Assembly (NCBI GenBank): GCA_018400215.1
Contig: JAGYNF010000034.1
Span: 1 to 10,960 of the forward strand
Direction: 5' to 3'
Source: Cyanobium sp. M55B138
Lineage (GTDB): Bacteria > Cyanobacteriota > Cyanobacteriia > PCC-6307 > Cyanobiaceae
Length of the DNA stretch: 10,960 bases
Positions 5,766 through 10,960 of this stretch are shown here, piece after piece. Both the position numbers and the translations under genes were made by a program. The notes under the pieces were generated by a model, which worked only from the letters and a program-made list of their open reading frames with translations, searched no databases and had not been told where the DNA came from. Every line of letters begins with the position of its first letter. Within the stretch, counting starts at the first letter, position 1.

Positions 5766-6238
5766 TGGGCATGGACGCCGTGCATCCGCGCGTCCTGGGC
5801 TATTTCGGCCGCGCCCTCAGCCTGGAGCTCACTGCGGTTCAGCAGTACATGACCCAGGCTTGCCTGGCGGAACTCTGGGGTGACCCTGCATCGGCCCAGC
5901 GCTTCCGCCACGAAACCGTGGAGGAACTGCGCCATGCCGAAACCCTGGTGCAACGCATGTTGAGCCTGGGAGTGGCCCCGGCCGCCTCCCAGCTGCGGCC
6001 GGCTGGCCATGGCCGGGACCTGGTGGAGCTGCTGCGTCAGGACCTCGCCCTGGAGGCCGATCTCGTGGCGCTCTACGCCGAGGCCAGCCGGTTTTGTGGG
6101 CTGGCGGCTGACGCCAGCAACGCCGCCCTGTTTCAACAACTCTGGGGCGAGGAGCAGCAGCACGCTGCCCAGCTGGAGGCCTGGCTACAGAGCCTGGTGG
6201 GCCCCCAGGCTCTCCTCCCCGATCGGGCCATGTTTTGA
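5765..6238 (+). CDS. bacterioferritin-like diiron protein without heme-ligand Met
   Basis: A 157-residue four-helix ferritin-like protein. All six ferroxidase ligands of bacterioferritin are present at a constant offset of +3 from E. coli Bfr numbering: E21, E54, H57, E97, E130 and H133; Y28 matches Bfr Tyr25. The position of the heme ligand Met52 is L55, so inter-subunit heme binding of the usual kind is unlikely. It should oxidise Fe(II), and could store iron if it forms a 24-mer. Homologues are found in cso clusters of alpha-cyanobacteria and chemoautotrophs, with no settled role in the carboxysome. The ATG at 5765 overlaps the csoS1E stop (TGATG), which implies translational coupling; a second ATG two codons later (5771) is possible. 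No own ribosome binding site is clear. The name bfr would be loose, so the symbol is left blank. Confidence 0.88.
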   Translation: MGMDAVHPRVLGYFGRALSLELTAVQQYMTQACLAELWGDPASAQRFRHETVEELRHAETLVQRMLSLGVAPAASQLRPAGHGRDLVELLRQDLALEADLVALYAEASRFCGLAADASNAALFQQLWGEEQQHAAQLEAWLQSLVGPQALLPDRAMF

Positions 6239-6326
6239 GCCGATAGCCACCCCCTAGATTCGATCGCCGCCCCGTCCTGGCCATCCCAGCAGCCAGCCAA
6301 CCAGACCGACCCCGCCGCATCTGCCC
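6239..6326 (+). other. spacer between shell-gene block and ndhF4
   Basis: This 88-bp gap divides the carboxysome genes from the CO2-uptake genes. A TAGATT at 6255-6260 looks like a -10 box, but the nearest -35-like TTGAGC (6235-6240) is only 14 bases away, so a promoter is not convincing. No terminator hairpin and no Shine-Dalgarno before ndhF4 were seen. An in-frame TAG at 6255 limits how far upstream ndhF4 can begin. Confidence 0.4.
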
Positions 6327-8198
6327 TTGGCCGCCTCCCTGCCCCTCTCGCTCCAGCTGGCCTGGCTGATCCCGATCTACGGCTTCAGTGGCATGGCCCT
6401 GGCCCTCCCCTGGGCCTGTGGCTGGTTTCCCCGCAATGGCCAGCGGCCGGCGGCCTACCTGAATATTTTGGTGACGCTGCTGGCCGTGGTGCACGGCAGC
6501 CTGGCCCTGCGCGATGTGTGGCTCACCGGTCCCCATCACATCAGCCTGCCCTGGTTTTCGGTGGCCGACCTCAACCTGAGCATCGGCCTGGATCTCTCGC
6601 TCAACACCCTCTCGGCGTTGGAGCTGGTGACGTTCATGAGCCTGATCGCCCAGATTTTTGCCCTGGGCTATCTCGACAAGGAATGGGCCCTGGCCCGCTT
6701 CTTCGGCCTGCTGGGCTTTTTTGAAGGGGCCCTGAGTGGGGTGGTGCTGAGCAGCAACCTGTTCATCTGCTACTTCCTGCTGGAGATGCTCACCCTCTCC
6801 ACCTATCTGCTGGTGGGGTTCTGGTATGCCCAGCCCCTGGTGGTGACCGCCGCCCGGGATGCCTTTCTCACCAAGCGGGTGGGGGATGTGTTGCTGCTGA
6901 TGAGCGTGGTGGCCCTGGCCTCCTGGTCGGGCTCGCTGGAATTCACCGACCTCTACAGCTGGGCAGCGGAGGCCCGCGCCTCCGGCTCGATTTCGCCCCT
7001 GGCGGGCACCCTGCTCGGGCTGGGCCTGATCGCCGGCCCCATGGGCAAATGCGCCCAGTTCCCGATGCACCTGTGGCTGGATGAGGCGATGGAGGGTCCG
7101 AACCCGGCCTCGATCCTGCGCAACTCGGTGGTGGTCACAACCGGCGCCCTGGTGCTGATGCGGCTGATGCCCCTGCTGCAGCTCTCGCTGATCGCCACGG
7201 ATGTGCTGCTGGCGGTGGGCAGCATCAGTGCGGTGGCGGGTGCCCTGGTGGCCCTGGCCCAGGTGGATCTGAAGCGGGCCTTCTCCTACTCCACCACCTC
7301 CTATCTGGGCCTGGTGTTTGTGGCGATTGCCCTGCAGCAACCGGGCATCGCCCTGCTGCTGCTGCTCAGCCATGGCCTGGCCAAGGCCCTGCTGTTCATG
7401 AGTGTGGGCAGCATCATCGCCAGCACCAACTGTCAGGACCTCAGCGAACTGAGCGGCATCGGCCGGCGCATGCCCGCCACCCTCAGTGCCTATCTGGTGG
7501 CCGCAGCCGGACTGGTGGGCCTGCTTCCCCTGGGAGCCTTTTGGTGTTTCGGCCAGGCCGTGGGCGCCCTGTTTGACCAATCCCCTGCCTTTGCCGGCAT
7601 CGTTCTGCTCACCAATCTGCTCACCGCCGCCAACCTCACCCGGGTGTTCCGCTCCGTCTTCCTAGGCCCCCCGCTGCCGAAGACGCGCCGCTGCCCCGAA
7701 GTGAACTGGCTGATGGCCCTGCCGATGGTGAGCCTCACGGTGATCGTGCTGCTCACCCCGCTGCTGATGCAGCGGATTGATCCCATTCCAGGCATTGCCT
7801 CCTTCCCCCTGCCGGTGGCGGTGGCGGTGGTCCTCAGTGGACTGGGCGGCGTGGGGCTGGGGGCCTGGATTCCCCTCGATCAACTCCGCTCCCGCTCCCG
7901 CGTGCAGGCCATCCGCACCGTGCAGGACCTGCTGGCCTTTGACTTCTACACAGAGCGCATCTACCGGCTCACGATTGTGGCCTTCGTGGCGAAGCTGGCC
8001 CGCCTCACCGACTGGCTCGATCAGAAGCTGGTGAATGGCCTGGTGGATGGCCTGGGCCGCTTCTCCCTGGCAAGCGCTGAAACGCTCAAGCTCGGCGTGA
8101 GTGGCCAGCTGCAGAGCTATGTGCTCACGGTGATCTTGGCGATTGTGGTGTCGCTCACCGCCCTGAGCTGGGTGACTGGTGTGGGGATGCTGCGATGA
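6327..8198 (+). CDS. ndhF4: NDH-1 subunit NdhF, CO2-uptake type (NdhF4)
   Basis: Proton-pumping antiporter-like membrane subunit of the thylakoid NDH-1 complex specialised for CO2 hydration. The 623-residue protein has about 15-16 membrane segments. Conserved pump residues are in place: E153 in F-L-L-E-M-L-T-L-S-T-Y-L-L (TM5 Glu), K241 in G-P-M-G-K-C-A-Q-F-P-M-H, and H349 and K353 in S-H-G-L-A-K-A-L-L-F. A long amphipathic stretch (about 525-595) and a last membrane helix (about 598-617) match the lateral arm of NdhF. E-G-P-N-P-A-S-I-L-R-N-S replaces the respiratory-type G-P-T-P-V-S-A-L-I-H-A, which suggests an NdhF3/F4-type protein. The choice of F4 over F3 rests on the chpX gene downstream. 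The start is a TTG with no ribosome binding site; the next in-frame ATG (6393, residue 23) would cut into the first membrane helix. It overlaps ndhD4 by four bases (ATGA). Confidence 0.92.
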   Translation: MAASLPLSLQLAWLIPIYGFSGMALALPWACGWFPRNGQRPAAYLNILVTLLAVVHGSLALRDVWLTGPHHISLPWFSVADLNLSIGLDLSLNTLSALELVTFMSLIAQIFALGYLDKEWALARFFGLLGFFEGALSGVVLSSNLFICYFLLEMLTLSTYLLVGFWYAQPLVVTAARDAFLTKRVGDVLLLMSVVALASWSGSLEFTDLYSWAAEARASGSISPLAGTLLGLGLIAGPMGKCAQFPMHLWLDEAMEGPNPASILRNSVVVTTGALVLMRLMPLLQLSLIATDVLLAVGSISAVAGALVALAQVDLKRAFSYSTTSYLGLVFVAIALQQPGIALLLLLSHGLAKALLFMSVGSIIASTNCQDLSELSGIGRRMPATLSAYLVAAAGLVGLLPLGAFWCFGQAVGALFDQSPAFAGIVLLTNLLTAANLTRVFRSVFLGPPLPKTRRCPEVNWLMALPMVSLTVIVLLTPLLMQRIDPIPGIASFPLPVAVAVVLSGLGGVGLGAWIPLDQLRSRSRVQAIRTVQDLLAFDFYTERIYRLTIVAFVAKLARLTDWLDQKLVNGLVDGLGRFSLASAETLKLGVSGQLQSYVLTVILAIVVSLTALSWVTGVGMLR

Positions 8199-9772
8199 CA
8201 CTTGCGATGACCACCGATCTGATCCAGCTCAGTGCCAGCCTTCCCCTGCTGTCGCTGCTGGTGGCCGTGCCACTGCTGGGCAGTGGCTTGATGCTGGTCT
8301 GGCCGGGTGATCCCAGCCCCAACCGCCTGCGCGAGGTGGCCCTGGTGAGCCTGGGGGTGCAGCTGCTGCTCAGCCTGGTGGTGCTGCTCGCCTTCGACCC
8401 CCAGCAGAGCGGCCTGCAACTGCAGGAGCAGCACCGCTGGGTGCCGGGCATCGGCCTCGACTACCGCCTGGGCATCGATGGACTCTCGCTGCCGCTGGTG
8501 TTGATCAACGGCGCCCTCACCCTGGTGTCGGTGGTGTGCACCCGGGAATTCAGCCGCCGGCCCCGGATTTATTTCGCCTTGCTGTTGTTGATCAGTGCCG
8601 CCGTGAATGGCGCCTTCCTGGCCGACAACCTGCTGCTGTTCTTCCTGTTCTATGAACTGGAGCTGATTCCGCTGTGGCTGCTGATCTCGATCTGGGGTGG
8701 GGCCAATCGCACCTATGCCGCCACCAAGTTCCTGATCTTCACCGCCGTGTCGGGCATGTTGATCCTGGGGGCCTTCCTGGGGCTGGCCCTGCTCACCGGC
8801 ACGGTCGACTTCAGCCTCACGCCCGTGGACACGGAGCGGCTGTCCATGGCCAGCCAGCTGGTGTTGCTGGGGGCGCTGCTGGTGGGATTCGGCATCAAAA
8901 TGCCGCTGGTGCCTTTCCACACCTGGCTGCCGGATGCCCACACCCAGGCCTCCACGCCGGTCTCGGTGCTGCTGGCGGGGGTGCTGCTCAAGTTGGGCAC
9001 CTATGGGCTGCTGCGCTTTGGCATGGGCCTGTTCCCCGAGGCCTGGACGCTGCTGGCGCCCGGGCTGGCCATCTGGGCGGCGGTGTCGGTGGTGTATGGC
9101 TCCCTGGCGGCCATTGCCCAGCGGGATATGAAGCGCATGGTGGCCTACAGCTCGGTGGGCCACATGGGCTACGTGCTGTTGGCCGGGGCCGCCGCCACCC
9201 CGGTGGCCCTGCTCGGCGCCGAATTTCAGATGGTGAGCCATGGCTTGATCTCGGCCCTGCTGTTTTTGCTGGTGGGCATCGTCTACCGCAAAACCGGCAG
9301 CCGCGACCTCGATGTGCTGCACGGCCTGCTCAATCCCCAGCGCGGTCTACCCCTCACCGGCAGCCTGATGATTCTGGGCGTGATGGCCAGTGCCGGCCTG
9401 CCCGGCATGGCCGGATTCATCTCGGAGTTTCTGGTGTTCCGCGGCAGCCTCAATGCCTTTCCCCTGGCCACCCTGCTGAGCATGGTGGGGTCGGGCCTGA
9501 CGGCGGTGTATTTCCTGATGCTGGTGAACCGGGCCTTCTTCGGACGCCTGGCCATCACCCCGGCGGATGATCCAGTGCGCCATGCCCGCCTGGATGTGCA
9601 ACTGCCGGCGGTGGCGCCGCGGGAAACCATTCCAGCCATCGGCCTGGTAGCGGCGGTGGTGGTGCTGGGCCTGGCACCGGTGAGCTTGGGCCGGCTCAGT
9701 GAGGCCACCACCACCGCCATGGCCCAGCTGCCGCTGCTGCTCGCGGCCTACAGCCAGGGGGGAATCAGCTGA
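8195..9772 (+). CDS. ndhD4: NDH-1 subunit NdhD, CO2-uptake type (NdhD4)
   Basis: Second antiporter-like membrane subunit of the CO2-uptake NDH-1 complex, related to NuoM. The 525-residue protein has about 14 membrane segments. E154 in F-Y-E-L-E-L-I-P is the conserved TM5 glutamate. K235 in F-G-I-K-M-P-L-V-P-F-H-T-W-L-P-D-A-H and K266 in L-L-K-L-G-T-Y-G correspond to E. coli NuoM Lys234 and Lys265. The ATG at 8195 overlaps the ndhF4 stop (ATGA) and is preceded by GGGGA at 8183-8187, a usable ribosome binding site; an ATG four codons later (8207) is the alternative. Its stop overlaps the chpX ATG by one base. The D4 rather than D3 assignment comes from the company of chpX, not from a diagnostic residue. 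Confidence 0.94.
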   Translation: MTLAMTTDLIQLSASLPLLSLLVAVPLLGSGLMLVWPGDPSPNRLREVALVSLGVQLLLSLVVLLAFDPQQSGLQLQEQHRWVPGIGLDYRLGIDGLSLPLVLINGALTLVSVVCTREFSRRPRIYFALLLLISAAVNGAFLADNLLLFFLFYELELIPLWLLISIWGGANRTYAATKFLIFTAVSGMLILGAFLGLALLTGTVDFSLTPVDTERLSMASQLVLLGALLVGFGIKMPLVPFHTWLPDAHTQASTPVSVLLAGVLLKLGTYGLLRFGMGLFPEAWTLLAPGLAIWAAVSVVYGSLAAIAQRDMKRMVAYSSVGHMGYVLLAGAAATPVALLGAEFQMVSHGLISALLFLLVGIVYRKTGSRDLDVLHGLLNPQRGLPLTGSLMILGVMASAGLPGMAGFISEFLVFRGSLNAFPLATLLSMVGSGLTAVYFLMLVNRAFFGRLAITPADDPVRHARLDVQLPAVAPRETIPAIGLVAAVVVLGLAPVSLGRLSEATTTAMAQLPLLLAAYSQGGIS

Positions 9773-10932
9773 TGCCCGTGATCTCCGCCCAACTCACCCG
9801 CTCGGGGCCGATGCCCTCGCCGGAGCACCTGGTGGGCCAGCTGCTGGCGGGCGAGACCCTCCTGGAGGACACGCCCGACCACGTGCTGGAGGTGGTGGGG
9901 GTGCTGGAGAGCTATGGCGAAGTGCTGGATGCCTACAGCATCAATCTGATTTATCAGGCGGAGCAGCAGTTTCTGAATCCATTTCCCATTTTCAAGTTTT
10001 TCGACGGTGATCTCAATCTCGCCAAACTCTGGCGCCATCTCAATCACGACCGCATCAACTTTGAATATGCGGAGTACTGCATGAAGGCCATGCTGTGGCA
10101 TGGCACCGGCGGCCTGGATGCCTATCTCGACAGCCCCGCCTTCGCCCGCGATTGCGCGGTGATCATCGGCCGCAAGCGGCGGCGCGATCCACTGCTGGCC
10201 CTGCTCGATCCCCTCGCCCCCAGCTTCCTGCCGGAGCTGATTCGCACTGCCGCCACGGTGCACGCCCTGGGCCAGTTCTGGCGGGTGATGAGTGACCTGT
10301 TTCTGGATCTGGCCCGGGCAGAACGGGAGGGCCAGGTGCGCTCCATCGCAGCCGTGGTGGCCTTCATCCAGCAGGGGCTGGTGGCGGCCGCTGCCCTGCC
10401 CATCACCTACGGGGTGAGCGTGGCCGGAGAGCACCATTGGATCTTGCCACCGGAAGCCTCACTCACCTTTCTGGTGGATGTGGCCCTTCCCTATGTGGAG
10501 GCGGTGTTCCTGCGCGGCATGCCCTTCTTTGGCACGGTGAGTTTCAACGCCCAGGCCGAGCAGATTTCCCCCGACCAGGGCCGCTTTGCCTACGGGGCGC
10601 TCTATGCCGACCCCCTGCCCACCATGGGGGCGGGGATACCACCGAGCCTGTTGATGCAGGACATGTACCGCCACCTGCCGGAAGCGCTGCACCGCTGGTA
10701 CCTGAAGCGCGGCCGGGGGGAGGGCGATATCCACGTGAAGATCTGTCGCAGCTTCCAGAAGTCGATGTTCTGTGTCACCAATGCCACCGTGAACGGCACC
10801 ATGCCCCACCCGCTTGACAGCAGCGATCCCGAGCAGCAGGCCGCCAACCGGGCCCACGCCCAGGCCTGGGCGGCCCGCCTCTGCGTGGCCCGCACCGATT
10901 GCCTGGAAGGGGAAAACCCTGTGCTGGCCTAG
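9772..10932 (+). CDS. chpX: CO2 hydration protein ChpX (CupB)
   Basis: Peripheral CO2-hydration subunit that sits on NdhF4/NdhD4 of the NDH-1MS' complex and turns CO2 into bicarbonate vectorially on the cytosolic side. The 386-residue protein has no membrane segments and is shorter than CupA/ChpY as remembered. Conserved blocks include F-L-N-P-F-P-I-F-K-F-F near 63-73, R88-H-L-N-H-D-R94-I-N-F-E-Y, C103 and H110, E220-H-H-W-I-L-P-P, and M-P-F-F-G-T-V-S-F-N. H89 and R94 have the same spacing as the His130/Arg135 pair reported at the zinc site of CupA; this mapping is from memory and tentative. AGGGGGGA at 9756-9763 is a strong ribosome binding site. The TGATG overlap with ndhD4 implies coupled translation. 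The alternative, CupA (ChpY, with NdhD3/F3), is less likely given the length. Confidence 0.92.
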   Translation: MPVISAQLTRSGPMPSPEHLVGQLLAGETLLEDTPDHVLEVVGVLESYGEVLDAYSINLIYQAEQQFLNPFPIFKFFDGDLNLAKLWRHLNHDRINFEYAEYCMKAMLWHGTGGLDAYLDSPAFARDCAVIIGRKRRRDPLLALLDPLAPSFLPELIRTAATVHALGQFWRVMSDLFLDLARAEREGQVRSIAAVVAFIQQGLVAAAALPITYGVSVAGEHHWILPPEASLTFLVDVALPYVEAVFLRGMPFFGTVSFNAQAEQISPDQGRFAYGALYADPLPTMGAGIPPSLLMQDMYRHLPEALHRWYLKRGRGEGDIHVKICRSFQKSMFCVTNATVNGTMPHPLDSSDPEQQAANRAHAQAWAARLCVARTDCLEGENPVLA

Positions 10933-10941
10933 GGTTAACCC
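10932..10941. promoter_or_regulatory. 10-bp palindrome after chpX
   Basis: GGGTTAACCC spans the last base of the chpX TAG stop and the bases just before the next ATG. It is a perfect palindrome without a loop, so it is more a possible protein site than an RNA hairpin. It may be chance. Confidence 0.25.
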
Positions 10942-10960
10942 ATGAATCAGCCCTGGACTC
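10942..10960 (+). CDS. start of a downstream gene, cut by the window edge
   Basis: An ATG nine bases after the chpX stop opens a reading frame of only six codons (M-N-Q-P-W-T) before the window ends. The close spacing suggests a further gene in the same transcript. AGGGTT at 10931-10936 could serve as a weak ribosome binding site. The product cannot be recognised from six residues. Confidence 0.4.

Noticed and set aside
6235..6260. TTGAGC and TAGATT as a promoter for ndhF4
   Set aside because: The spacer is only 14 bases and the -35 match is poor; in GC-rich DNA such weak matches are common.
5829..7580. Minus-strand open frame of about 580 codons across the diiron gene and ndhF4
   Set aside because: Its translation is Gln/Gly/His-rich without domain features and it crosses two well-supported genes; it is a GC-driven shadow frame.

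Overview
The window is a single-strand (all +) run of nine complete genes plus the first codons of a tenth. It belongs to the alpha-carboxysome (cso) cluster and the adjoining CO2-uptake NDH-1 genes of a cyanobacterium. Form IA RuBisCO small subunit, CsoS2, CsoSCA, CsoS4A/B and a long CsoS1-type shell protein, followed by CO2-uptake-type ndhF, ndhD and chpX/cupB, point to an alpha-cyanobacterium. The high GC content and G/C-ending codons suggest the Cyanobium / high-GC Synechococcus side of the group rather than AT-rich Prochlorococcus. The genus is an inference; no marker gene is present to fix it.

Layout. Positions 1-38 are the end of a spacer that presumably follows cbbL. cbbS (39-380) is separated from csoS2 (487-2856) by a gap with two tandem stem-loops. 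Then come csoSCA/csoS3 (2863-4512), csoS4A (4514-4801) and csoS4B (4801-5052), packed with gaps of 6 bp, 1 bp and a 1-base overlap. After a 56-bp pyrimidine-rich gap comes csoS1E (5109-5765), a shell protein with a long low-complexity N-terminal arm. It overlaps by one base a bacterioferritin-like diiron gene (5765-6238). An 88-bp gap precedes ndhF4 (6327-8198), which overlaps ndhD4 (8195-9772), which overlaps chpX (9772-10932). A further gene appears to start at 10942 and runs off the window.

How the parts work together. NdhF4, NdhD4 and ChpX/CupB are the specific subunits of a thylakoid NDH-1 complex (NDH-1MS' type) that converts CO2 to bicarbonate in the cytosol. Bicarbonate enters the carboxysome, where CsoSCA turns it back to CO2 for RuBisCO. 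CsoS2 links RuBisCO to the shell, CsoS4A/B cap the vertices, and CsoS1-family hexamers tile the facets. The diiron protein sits in the shell-gene block; its role there is unknown.

This is a known system. No new system was found. The points most worth a second look are the double stem-loop between cbbS and csoS2, a short segment in the CsoSCA tail that resembles the CsoS2 RuBisCO-binding repeats, the cysteine-free third CsoS2 middle repeat, the CsoS1E arm, and a bacterioferritin homologue that keeps its diiron site but lacks the heme-ligand Met. No rho-independent terminator with a U-tract was seen anywhere in the window.
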